Shown: one piece after another, positions 7,767-14,947 of the stretch
How the letters are laid out: every line of letters begins with the position of its first letter
How positions within the stretch are numbered: position 1 is the stretch's first letter
Origin: a virus
Reading direction: 5' to 3' (one strand)
IMG/VR virus record: IMGVR_UViG_3300009488_000076
Coordinates: 1-23,525 of that record
Length of the DNA: 23,525 nucleotides
The notes under the pieces: model-generated
The model's input: only the letters and a program-made list of their open reading frames with translations
Database searches by the model: none
Told to the model about the DNA's origin: nothing
Made by a program: the position numbers and the translations under genes

Positions 7767-9239
7767 ATGGCAGGTTCAGTACAAGCTGTACCGGGTTTTG
7801 CGTTGCAACCAAGTTCGCACCAAACTCCGTTAATCAGCAATTATATTACTGATTTTAATTTCTTAAATCAGTACCTTCCCGACACTTACGAAAAAGAATT
7901 CGAAAGATACGGGAATAGAACAATTAGCTCTTTCTTACGATTAGTAGGAGCTGAAATGCCTTCTAACTCAGACCTTATCAAATGGGCAGAGCAAGGAAGG
8001 TTACATACTAAGTATACCGAATTAGGTGTAGTGGGTGGTGCACAAGTTAATCAAGGAACAGTTGTGTTTCAAGTTAACGATGTGCTAAATCCCGCTAACT
8101 CAACAGTACAACCAGGTTCGGGTGCTACAGTACAAATCGCAATTAGAGTTGGACAAACTCTTGTAATCGCTAACAAAACTGCTCCTCTAGGAGAGTTTAA
8201 AGGTATTGTTAGTGCAGTTGATGTAGCTAACAATCAGTTTACAGTAGAATTCTACAACGCTAATGGTTACTCAGGTAACGCAGCAGCAGCGGGTGTAGCA
8301 GTTGGTGTAGCCGAGTGTTTCATTTATGGTTCAGAATTCAAAAAAGGAACTAAAGGAATGCAAGGTTCTTTAGAAGCTGATGATTTCATCTTTGAAAATA
8401 CTCCAATCATATTAAAAGATACTTACGAAGTAAGTGGTTCTGATATGGCACAAATTGGATGGATTGAAATAACAACTGAAGATGGAGCAACAGGTTACCT
8501 ATGGTATTTAAAATCTGAGCACGAAACTAGACTTAGATTTGACGATTACCTAGAAACATCTATGATTGAAGCAGTTCCCGCTGAAGTAGGTTCGGGAGCA
8601 GCAGCAGCAGGTGGAGACATTGGTAACAAAGGATCTGAAGGTATCTTCTATGTTGTGCAACAAAGAGGTAATGTATGGAGCGGTGGAAACCCCGCAGCAT
8701 TAGCTGACTTTGATGCAATTATTAGCAGATTAGATGCTCAAGGTGCAATTGAAGAAAATGTAATCTTTGTTGACAGAGATTTCGGATTCGATATTGACGA
8801 TATGTTAGCGGCTCAAAACTCATATGGAGCGGGTGGAACATCTTATGGTCTATTCGACAACGATGAGGAAATGGCTTTAAATTTAGGTTTCTCAGGATTC
8901 CGTAGAGGTTATGACTTTTACAAATCTGATTGGAAATATTTAAATGATCCTACAATGAGAGGTGGGTTACCATCTTCTTCAGGGAACATTAACGGATTGT
9001 TAGTCCCTGCGGGATCAACAACTGTATATGACCAAATCTTAGGTAAAAATGCTAAGAGACCTTTCCTTCATGTAAGATATAGAGCTTCTGAAACGGAGGA
9101 TAGAAGATACAAAACTTGGATCACGGGTTCAGCGGGTGGTGCAGCTACATCTGATGTAGATGCAATGCAAGTGAACTTTTTATCTGAAAGAGCAGTTTGT
9201 ACTTTAGGTGCGAATAACTTTTTCATTTTCCAAGACTAA
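7767..9239 (+). CDS. Major capsid protein (HK97 fold expected)
   Basis: It encodes 490 residues, matching crAss-like capsid proteins in length and position. Recognised family stretches are ERYGNRTISSFLRLVGAEMP and SDLIKWAEQGRLHTKY (residues about 46-83) and, near the end, RPFLHVRYRASETEDRR and GANNFFIF. The N-terminal 40 residues look like an arm. Residues about 85-190 are Gly/Ala/Val-rich with alternating beta pattern and may be an inserted domain. Many copies would form the icosahedral shell. The start context AATAATTATGG lacks a Shine-Dalgarno sequence. A strong UUCG hairpin terminator lies 19 bases after the stop, so the transcript probably ends mainly here, as expected for a highly expressed gene. 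Confidence 0.93.
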   Translation: MAGSVQAVPGFALQPSSHQTPLISNYITDFNFLNQYLPDTYEKEFERYGNRTISSFLRLVGAEMPSNSDLIKWAEQGRLHTKYTELGVVGGAQVNQGTVVFQVNDVLNPANSTVQPGSGATVQIAIRVGQTLVIANKTAPLGEFKGIVSAVDVANNQFTVEFYNANGYSGNAAAAGVAVGVAECFIYGSEFKKGTKGMQGSLEADDFIFENTPIILKDTYEVSGSDMAQIGWIEITTEDGATGYLWYLKSEHETRLRFDDYLETSMIEAVPAEVGSGAAAAGGDIGNKGSEGIFYVVQQRGNVWSGGNPAALADFDAIISRLDAQGAIEENVIFVDRDFGFDIDDMLAAQNSYGAGGTSYGLFDNDEEMALNLGFSGFRRGYDFYKSDWKYLNDPTMRGGLPSSSGNINGLLVPAGSTTVYDQILGKNAKRPFLHVRYRASETEDRRYKTWITGSAGGAATSDVDAMQVNFLSERAVCTLGANNFFIFQD

Positions 9240-9257
9240 GTATTACTTAATAAGAGT

Positions 9258-9290
9258 AGAGTCCCTTCGGGGACTCTGTTCTTTATTTTA
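9258..9290 (+). terminator. Rho-independent terminator after the capsid gene
   Basis: A perfect 8-bp stem AGAGTCCC / GGGACTCT closes on a TTCG tetraloop (9258-9277), followed by a T-rich GTTCTTTATTTT stretch. Confidence 0.88.
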
Positions 9291-9310
9291 ATTTTATAAA
9301 ATTTAATCTA

Positions 9311-10060
9311 ATGAAAAAAAATCAAAAATATGTAGACAAGATCTACAAACTAACAAGAGATGCAGCACCTCTTTCTTTTATGCTGCCAACTAGACATACT
9401 CGAAGATACCCTTTATTGTGGTTTGACGAGGAGACAGGAAACCAAAGAGCATTACGATATGCTCGAAATCAAAAATCAATATTTGAAGATGAACAAGATG
9501 GCAACGCTATAGTTGAACCTATAATCTTCGAAGATGGTTTTTTAAGAGTTCCTAAAACCAATCAAGTTTTACAAAAGTTTCTTGCTTTACATCCGCAAAA
9601 CGGACATCGATTTGTAGAGGTTAATTTAGAGAAAGATGCAGCTCAAGAACTAGACAATATGAATGTAGAGATTGATGCTTTGATTGAAGCTAAAAATTTA
9701 AACATAGAACAACTAGAACATATTGTAAGAGCGGTGTTTGGTCAAGATCCCGACACTTTGACAACAAAGGAAATGAAAAGAGATGTTTTAGTTTTTGCTC
9801 GTAGAAATCCTGATCAGTTTTTAAAACTATTAAATGATCCAATGTTAAAGTTACAATCTAAAGTAGAGATGTTTATTTCTAAAGGATTAATAAAATGGAG
9901 AAACAATAAAAAAGAAGTGTGGTTTAATTTACCAAAAAACAAAACCAAAATACTCACAGTTCCATTTGGAGAAGATCCTACTTTTATAACGGCATCTTAT
10001 TTTCAAAGTGATGATGGTATAGAATCATTAAAACTACTTGAAAAGCTTTTAGATGATTAA
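9311..10060 (+). CDS. Conserved head-region phage protein of unknown function
   Basis: It encodes 249 residues, starting at the ATG after an A/T-rich leader. The N-terminal third (PLSFMLPTRHTRRYPLLWFD, LRYARNQKSIFEDEQDG, EDGFLRVPKTNQVLQKFLA) is familiar from structural clusters of flavobacterial and crAss-like phages, but I cannot attach a function. The middle is helical and acidic. Residues about 125-205 (LEHIVRAVFGQDPDTLTTKE, MKRDVLVFARRNPDQF, KVEMFISKGLIKWRNNKKE) could form small helical or winged-helix domains able to bind nucleic acid; this is a guess. It lies between two terminators with no TAnnTTTG promoter, so it is probably expressed by read-through from the capsid transcript, at a lower level. 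It could be a minor head or head-completion protein. Confidence 0.75.
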   Translation: MKKNQKYVDKIYKLTRDAAPLSFMLPTRHTRRYPLLWFDEETGNQRALRYARNQKSIFEDEQDGNAIVEPIIFEDGFLRVPKTNQVLQKFLALHPQNGHRFVEVNLEKDAAQELDNMNVEIDALIEAKNLNIEQLEHIVRAVFGQDPDTLTTKEMKRDVLVFARRNPDQFLKLLNDPMLKLQSKVEMFISKGLIKWRNNKKEVWFNLPKNKTKILTVPFGEDPTFITASYFQSDDGIESLKLLEKLLDD

Positions 10061-10088
10061 ACATCGGAGATAAAGTTTTTCACGAGAG

Positions 10089-10110
10089 TGGGGGTTTTAC
10101 CCCCATTTTT
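10089..10110 (+). terminator. Rho-independent terminator
   Basis: The stem TGGGGG / CCCCCA (10089-10094 and 10100-10105) with loop TTTTA is followed by five Ts. It lies 28 bases after the stop of the preceding gene. Confidence 0.87.
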
Positions 10111-10127
10111 GTTATTTTATTTTATTG

Positions 10128-10135
10128 TATCTTTG
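10128..10135 (+). promoter_or_regulatory. Bacteroidota-type promoter TATCTTTG for the two small genes
   Basis: TATCTTTG lies directly after the terminator and 31 bases before the ATG at 10167. A TTG at 10109-10111 is a possible -33 element, though the spacing is a little short. Confidence 0.72.
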
Positions 10136-10166
10136 TTTTTTATTAACTCATAAAATTTTTTAAATT

Positions 10167-10445
10167 ATGAATAAGTATGCAAGTATCGCCATTGATGGCG
10201 GATTAGTAGAGCAATTTTCATTAAAAGACATCGCATCGTGCTATTTAGATGGTAATGATGATATAGTCATAGACTATAATGGTGGCTCTCAAGTGAAACT
10301 TGCTTCGGCTGCGGCATTAGTCCAAGCTGATGTAGACATCGTATTTGGTGTCATCAAAAATGCCCAAGAACAGAAATGGACACAAGTATTATATAGTATA
10401 CCGGCATTAAGCGAACCGGTAAACGCCTTTACATTCACCTTTTAA
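10167..10445 (+). CDS. Small probable virion-associated protein, first of a look-alike pair
   Basis: It encodes 92 residues. The start context AAATTATGAATAA is nearly identical to that of the next gene. The N-terminal half is beta-rich (YASIAIDGG, DIVIDYNGGSQVKL); a helix follows (ADVDIVFGVIKNAQEQKW), then a strand and a short hydrophobic end (VNAFTFTF). The gene has its own promoter, sits just downstream of the capsid region and is bounded by terminators, which suggests high expression, as for a head decoration or accessory capsid protein. That role is an inference; no family was recognised. The following gene shares the same fold order and may be a diverged copy. Confidence 0.75.
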   Translation: MNKYASIAIDGGLVEQFSLKDIASCYLDGNDDIVIDYNGGSQVKLASAAALVQADVDIVFGVIKNAQEQKWTQVLYSIPALSEPVNAFTFTF

Positions 10446-10457
10446 ATCTTAGAAATT

Positions 10458-10709
10458 ATGAATAAATTTTTAGTTATCGGAGATTACAATTTTGGTGCTG
10501 ATGTATTATATGTAGATGGAACTTCCAATCTAGGAGATCTTGTTTTCAATTATCACGACAAAAAAGTCACGGCAACAGGAAGCGGAGCTCCTTTTACTGC
10601 TGATGATATAGCGGCAGTCAATGCTGCTATTGTAACTGTTTGGGGACAAGGTTATACTGACGCAACCATTGATGTAACTCTAAGTCAAGCAATAACGGCT
10701 ATTTCATAA
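10458..10709 (+). CDS. Small probable virion-associated protein, second of a look-alike pair
   Basis: It encodes 83 residues, starting 12 bases after the previous stop at AAATTATGAATAA. It has beta strands (FLVIGDYNF, DVLYVDG, DLVFNYHDKKVTATG), then a helix beginning TADDIAAVNAAIVTVWGQG, then a strand (TIDVTLSQAITAIS). Both proteins of the pair begin MNK, place a V/I-rich strand before the helix, start the helix with an AD/ADD cap, and end in a strand. Sequence identity is low, so common descent is only suggested. It shares the promoter at 10128, and a strong terminator follows 24 bases after its stop. Its role is unknown, perhaps capsid accessory. Confidence 0.73.
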   Translation: MNKFLVIGDYNFGADVLYVDGTSNLGDLVFNYHDKKVTATGSGAPFTADDIAAVNAAIVTVWGQGYTDATIDVTLSQAITAIS

Positions 10710-10733
10710 AAATATTGTTATTGAAAGTTTAAG

Positions 10734-10766
10734 AAGAGGACTCAAAAACAGTCCTCTTTTTTTTTT
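10734..10766 (+). terminator. Rho-independent terminator
   Basis: A perfect 9-bp stem AAGAGGACT / AGTCCTCTT with loop CAAAAAC is followed by a run of eight Ts. It separates the small-protein unit from the tail genes. Confidence 0.92.
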
Positions 10767-10769
10767 GTT

Positions 10770-10777
10770 TATCTTTG
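10770..10777 (+). promoter_or_regulatory. Bacteroidota-type promoter TATCTTTG for the connector/tail operon
   Basis: TATCTTTG starts three bases after the terminator T-run and ends 15 bases before the ATG at 10793, so the untranslated leader would be only about ten bases. It overlaps a perfect inverted repeat. Confidence 0.72.
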
Positions 10778-10787
10778 TAACAAAGAT
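10771..10787. promoter_or_regulatory. Perfect inverted repeat over the promoter -7 element (possible operator)
   Basis: ATCTTTG-TAA-CAAAGAT has 7-bp arms and a 3-base spacer. The left arm is the promoter element itself, so a dimeric protein bound here would cover the promoter and start site. This could also be chance in A/T-rich DNA. Confidence 0.35.
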
Positions 10788-10792
10788 TTCAA

Positions 10793-11536
10793 ATGATAAA
10801 CCAGGTTAGAAATACAGTATTAGCCGTACTAAATAAAAACAATTACGGATACATTTCTCCTTCAGACTTTAATCTTTTCGCAGAACAAGCTCAACTTGAT
10901 TTGTTTGAAGATTATTTTTATGCATATAATTATCAAGTAAACAAAGAAAATGCAAGACAGTCGGGAACGGGATATGCGGATTTAAAGAAAGGATACGAGG
11001 AAGTAATTGATACTTTTTCAGTAAGTGCTACTTTGTCGCAAATAGGTTTGCCAGGATCTGCCGTTTTTAGTGTTCCTACAACGGCAACCACAGGTAGTAA
11101 TTATTATTTTATAAATAAAATACTTTGTGGTAGTAATCTAAGAGAAGCAGAAAGAGTTCATCAAAACAAAATTACTTTATTAAACCAATCTTTATTAACT
11201 GCTCCTTCAGATTTATATCCCGCTTACACTATGGAAGGCAGCTTAATTACTTTATATCCTGGTAATTTTAATGTTGTAGGTTTTCAACCGGGAGATGTAC
11301 TTTGTCAATACATAAGATTTCCCAAAACACCTAAATGGACCTACATAGAGATTACGGGTGGAGAACCCGTGTTTAGTCAATCACAACCCGACTATCAAGA
11401 CTTTGAATTACCTCTTGATGATCAAACTGATTTGACAATGAAAATATTACAGTATGCGGGTGTGTCGATTAGAGAATCTGAAGTTGTTCAGTATTCAAGT
11501 AGTAAAGAGGCACAAGAAATGCAACAAGAGAAATAA
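10793..11536 (+). CDS. Ring / tail connector protein 1 (crAss-like; P22 gp4 or T7 gp11 analogue)
   Basis: It encodes 247 residues. The N-terminus is helical with NYGYISPSDFNLFAEQAQL (residues 17-35), a stretch I recognise from crAss-like ring proteins. The centre is beta-rich (GSLITLYPGNF, DVLCQYIRFPKTPKW), and the C-terminus is helical (DFELPLDDQTDLTMKILQYA). It is thought to dock under the portal as the first adaptor ring that closes the head and joins the tail. It is the first gene after promoter 10770, followed after two bases by the second ring gene. It ends in TAA. Confidence 0.75.
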   Translation: MINQVRNTVLAVLNKNNYGYISPSDFNLFAEQAQLDLFEDYFYAYNYQVNKENARQSGTGYADLKKGYEEVIDTFSVSATLSQIGLPGSAVFSVPTTATTGSNYYFINKILCGSNLREAERVHQNKITLLNQSLLTAPSDLYPAYTMEGSLITLYPGNFNVVGFQPGDVLCQYIRFPKTPKWTYIEITGGEPVFSQSQPDYQDFELPLDDQTDLTMKILQYAGVSIRESEVVQYSSSKEAQEMQQEK

Positions 11537-11538
11537 TT

Positions 11539-12462
11539 ATGGCTTATATATCACAATATCAATATTACGAAAATGGTGGAAATCAACCCGAAGATGCTAA
11601 TTGGGGATCTTATCAATATGTGAGTTTGGAAGATATTGTAACCAACTTTCAATTAATGTATGCAGACAATCATACATTGGTTAATAATGAAGAAAGATAT
11701 AAGATATTATTCCACGCAAAAAGAGCGATTCAAGAATTAAACTATGACGCTTTCAAAGAAATTAAAGTTTTACAATTAACTGTTGGAGAAGAATGTAGAT
11801 TTATTCTTCCTTCCGACTATGTGAATTGGGTTAGAATATCATATTACAAAGATGGTGTTATAAGACCAATGACTGAAAACATACAAGTAAACTCATCATT
11901 AGCATACCTACAAGATAATACCACTCGTATTCTTTTTGACCATACGGGAGCTGCATTAAGTCCTCAGTTTTCTGATCTAGATATAGCAAGAATTACCGGC
12001 CAAAAACCTAGTATTTATCTTAATAGATTGAGTCCTTATTTTGGTCTATTAGGATTTGAATTTGAAGGGTGTTGGTATTTTGATTTTCCGATAGGTGCAA
12101 GATATGGTTTAAATACAGAAACTGCAAACGCAAACCCTACATTTAGAATTGACAATAAAGCGGGAGTTATAAATTTTGATTCTTTAATGAAGAATGAAAG
12201 TTGTATACTAGAATATGTTTCTGATGGAATGGAAAACGGAGACAATTCTAAAATAACTGTAAATAAATTATTTGAAGAATATGTATATGCTTATATCACT
12301 TATACAATTTTAAATTCAAAGTTTGGTGTTCAAGAGTATGTTGTAAATAGAGCTAGAAAAAATAAAACGGCATTGTTACGAAATGCAAAAATTAGATTAA
12401 GTAATATACATCCTGGCAGACTTTTAATGAATTTAAGAGGTAGGGACAAGTGGATAAAGTAG
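11539..12462 (+). CDS. Ring / tail connector protein 2 (crAss-like)
   Basis: It encodes 307 residues, starting in AATAATTATGG two bases after the previous stop. The N-terminal helix pair NNEERYKILFHAKRAIQELN (residues 49-68), then LPSDYVNWVRISYYKDG (90-106), is a signature I recall from crAss-like tail connector proteins, which resemble the T7 gp11 (tail tube A) fold. The C-terminal part has a helix EYVYAYITYTILNSKFG and a basic end (RKNKTALLRNAKIRLSN) that could face DNA in the channel. It stops at TAG one base before the muzzle gene ATG, so the two are probably translationally coupled. Exact ring level is uncertain. Confidence 0.77.
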   Translation: MAYISQYQYYENGGNQPEDANWGSYQYVSLEDIVTNFQLMYADNHTLVNNEERYKILFHAKRAIQELNYDAFKEIKVLQLTVGEECRFILPSDYVNWVRISYYKDGVIRPMTENIQVNSSLAYLQDNTTRILFDHTGAALSPQFSDLDIARITGQKPSIYLNRLSPYFGLLGFEFEGCWYFDFPIGARYGLNTETANANPTFRIDNKAGVINFDSLMKNESCILEYVSDGMENGDNSKITVNKLFEEYVYAYITYTILNSKFGVQEYVVNRARKNKTALLRNAKIRLSNIHPGRLLMNLRGRDKWIK

Positions 12463-12463
12463 T

Positions 12464-14188
12464 ATGACTAAAGTACAAAGAAATTTTATAAAAGGTAGAA
12501 TGAACAAGTCTGTTGACGAAAGACTTGTGCCTAATGGAGAATATATAGATGCTCTTAATGTTCGTTTAGGTTCTACTGAGCAGTCTGAAATAGGTTCGGT
12601 GGAGAACAGTAAAGGTAATACTGTTTTAACTGCCTTAAAGTTTCTTAATATCGATTTGAGTGCTAATGCAAAATGTATTGGTGCATTTGAAGATGGAGCG
12701 AAAGAAACTATTTATTGGTTTGTTCACGATCCTAGTGCTCCTGCTGCTATTAGTCCTACGGGTAAATGTGATATGATTGTTTCTTTTGAAACTACACAAT
12801 CTGTTTTAGAATATCATATTATTTCAGTTTATGATGGTGGTGTAAATCAAGCAGACACAGTTTTAAATTTTGATCCAAGTTTTTTAATTACGGGAGTTAC
12901 AAAAGTTGAGGACTTATTGTTCTTTACAGACAATTTGAATCCTCCAAGATTTATCAATGTTAAAAGAAGTTATCTTGATCCAACTACCAACAACACAGTA
13001 TTATTAACCGATGGAGATGGTAATCCCGAGCTACTAGCTGAAACCATTTTAGTTGTTAAAAAACCACCTATTGAAGCACCTTCTATTGAACTTACTAGAT
13101 TAGCGGGGCAAGAAAACTTTTTAGAAGAAAGACTAATTTGTTTTGCTTATAGGTATGAATACGAAAATGATTCTTATTCTGCCACATCACAGTTTACCGA
13201 AGTAGCGTTTTCTACAGGAGCTTTTGGTTACGCAGCAAATACTGCTCTGAACGAGGGTATGATAAATATATTTAATACTGCAATTATTACTTTTAATTCA
13301 GGAGGTCCTTTAGTTAAAGGAATTGACTTGTTGTTTAAAGAAAATGATAACCCAACAATTAAGGTTATAGAAAAACTAAATAAAGAAGATTTAGGTTACG
13401 CAGACGATACAGAATATACTTATACTTTTCAGAACAGTAAAATCTTTACAATTTTACCCGAGAGTGAAACATTAAGATTATATGATAATGTTCCTTTGAA
13501 AGCTCAAGCTTTAACACTTATGGGCAACAGATTAATATATGGTAATTATGAAGATAATTATGATTTAATTGATGAGTTTAATAGTCCCGTTAGGTTTGAT
13601 TATTTTGCAAGGTTAAATGCTGAGTTAATTGGTTTTACTGAAATACCCGACAGTTTTGATGTGGGTACATACACTTATGGTTCAACACAAACTATTAGTG
13701 ATTCTATGTTAAAGATTGATTTAGCGGGGGTGGACTTAGTGCAAGGAGCTTCTATTACGATTGATGCTCGTTTTACACATAGTTTGTTTAGCGGAACACC
13801 CGCACCAAGTGAAACCACAGTTAATGTTCAGGTAGAATTAAGTTTTATATTAATTAACAATTACGCATCAGTTTATGATTTAGCTACATCCGTAGAATTT
13901 CAAGAAGCAGTTGGTATAGCTACGAATATAAAACCTGTTTATGACGCAGATCCAAACGCTGAAACATCTTGTGATGGAAACACTTGGACTGACATTGTAA
14001 ATTGTGCGATACCTCAAACGCTAGATGCAAACCAAAATCCAAGTTTTACAAAAGTAGAAAGTGGTATAAATGGATCAAATGAACCTTTGTTTATAGAGAC
14101 AACACCTGGTTCAACTGAAATAGGTATTCAATTAATTGCAATGAAGTTTGTAGACGATCCTACTCTAATAGGAGATACAGTTTATTAA
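12464..14188 (+). CDS. Tail muzzle / stabilization protein, segment 1 (to in-frame TAA)
   Basis: This is the N-terminal 574 residues of the long muzzle frame. It opens with NKSVDERLVPNGEYIDALNV (residues 14-33), the signature at the start of crAss-like 'stabilization' proteins, which are related in role to P22 gp10 and T7 gp12 at the tail tip. Repeated strand patterns (KVEDLLFFTDNLNPPRFINV, AQALTLMGNRLIYGNYEDNY) fit a beta-propeller. The frame stops at TAA (14186-14188) within ...TVY-stop-YYEW, and the following codons continue the same protein. If termination is real, the product would lack the distal tail domains. It starts one base after the preceding gene's TAG. Confidence 0.85.
   Translation: MTKVQRNFIKGRMNKSVDERLVPNGEYIDALNVRLGSTEQSEIGSVENSKGNTVLTALKFLNIDLSANAKCIGAFEDGAKETIYWFVHDPSAPAAISPTGKCDMIVSFETTQSVLEYHIISVYDGGVNQADTVLNFDPSFLITGVTKVEDLLFFTDNLNPPRFINVKRSYLDPTTNNTVLLTDGDGNPELLAETILVVKKPPIEAPSIELTRLAGQENFLEERLICFAYRYEYENDSYSATSQFTEVAFSTGAFGYAANTALNEGMINIFNTAIITFNSGGPLVKGIDLLFKENDNPTIKVIEKLNKEDLGYADDTEYTYTFQNSKIFTILPESETLRLYDNVPLKAQALTLMGNRLIYGNYEDNYDLIDEFNSPVRFDYFARLNAELIGFTEIPDSFDVGTYTYGSTQTISDSMLKIDLAGVDLVQGASITIDARFTHSLFSGTPAPSETTVNVQVELSFILINNYASVYDLATSVEFQEAVGIATNIKPVYDADPNAETSCDGNTWTDIVNCAIPQTLDANQNPSFTKVESGINGSNEPLFIETTPGSTEIGIQLIAMKFVDDPTLIGDTVY
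14186..14188 (+). other. In-frame TAA within the muzzle gene
   Basis: Context is GTT TAT TAA TAT TAC GAA. Coding continues in the same phase on both sides. TAA is the normal terminator of most genes here. Confidence 0.85.
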
Positions 14189-14947
14189 TATTACGAATGG
14201 ACATTTGCTGAAGTTACTTTTCAAGAAGTTGCCAACGCTAGAAGCTTACACAGTAATAGAGATTATGAGGTTGGTATAATATATATGGATGAATATAATA
14301 GAGCAACAACTGCTTTAGTTAGTGAAAACAATTCAGTTCATATTCCTTGTGCAAACTCTGAAACTAAGAACAATTTAATTGTTACTATACCCGTTACGCA
14401 AAGACCTCCTAAATGGGCGAAAAGATATAAGTTTTGTATTAAACCCGATAGAGAAACTTATGAAACCATTTATAGTAATATATTCTTTACCGATCCCGCA
14501 ACAAATGATACTTACTTTTTATTAGAAGGAGAGAATCAAAATAAAGTAAATGATGGAGATAGGTATATAGTAAAAGCTGATACTGACGGACCTTTGAATA
14601 GATGTGCTTTTGCAACTGTGTTAGAAAAAGAAGCACAAACAGAAGATTTTATTGAAGTCCCAACGGGAGCACAAGATTCCAATGGAGACGATATTTTAGT
14701 TCCCATACCCGCAGGGACATATATGAAAATGCGAGTAAATACTTTTAGTATTGATACGGGAGAAAACCCCGTGATAACTCCAGGACAACAACAAACATCA
14801 GCTTTAAATGGAAATTATCCTATAGAAAAATATCAAGGTTTGAGTGGAGATCCCGATGCCAACGGAGTTTATACACCTTTTGATATTCCACAAGGTTCAA
14901 GAATCGTTTTGAAAATTAAATGGAATAGAGATGGTGTTGGTCAATGA
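14189..14947 (+). CDS. Tail muzzle / stabilization protein, segment 2 (between in-frame stops)
   Basis: This is 252 codons of open frame in the same phase as segment 1, ending at TGA (14945-14947). Directly after the TAA the frame encodes YYEWTF then RSLHSNRDYEVGIIYMDEYN, a conserved muzzle motif, so the coding signal crosses the stop without a break. The first ATG is at 14285, in the middle of that motif, and has no AATTATG context, so independent initiation would cut a conserved block. The rest is beta-rich (WAKRYKFCIKPDRETYE, GSRIVLKIKWNRDG). It is best read as part of one gene, expressed by read-through or broken by mutation or sequence error. Confidence 0.65.
   Translation, partial: YYEWTFAEVTFQEVANARSLHSNRDYEVGIIYMDEYNRATTALVSENNSVHIPCANSETKNNLIVTIPVTQRPPKWAKRYKFCIKPDRETYETIYSNIFFTDPATNDTYFLLEGENQNKVNDGDRYIVKADTDGPLNRCAFATVLEKEAQTEDFIEVPTGAQDSNGDDILVPIPAGTYMKMRVNTFSIDTGENPVITPGQQQTSALNGNYPIEKYQGLSGDPDANGVYTPFDIPQGSRIVLKIKWNRDGVGQ
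14945..14947 (+). other. In-frame TGA within the muzzle gene
   Basis: Context is GGT CAA TGA AAC GGA. Coding continues in phase. TGA is a genuine stop at 1115-1117 and 4104-4106, so it is not reassigned throughout. Confidence 0.85.

Noticed and set aside
14285-14947. Independent gene starting at ATG 14285
   Set aside because: The ATG falls inside a conserved block that begins upstream, has no start context, and is in phase with the muzzle frame.
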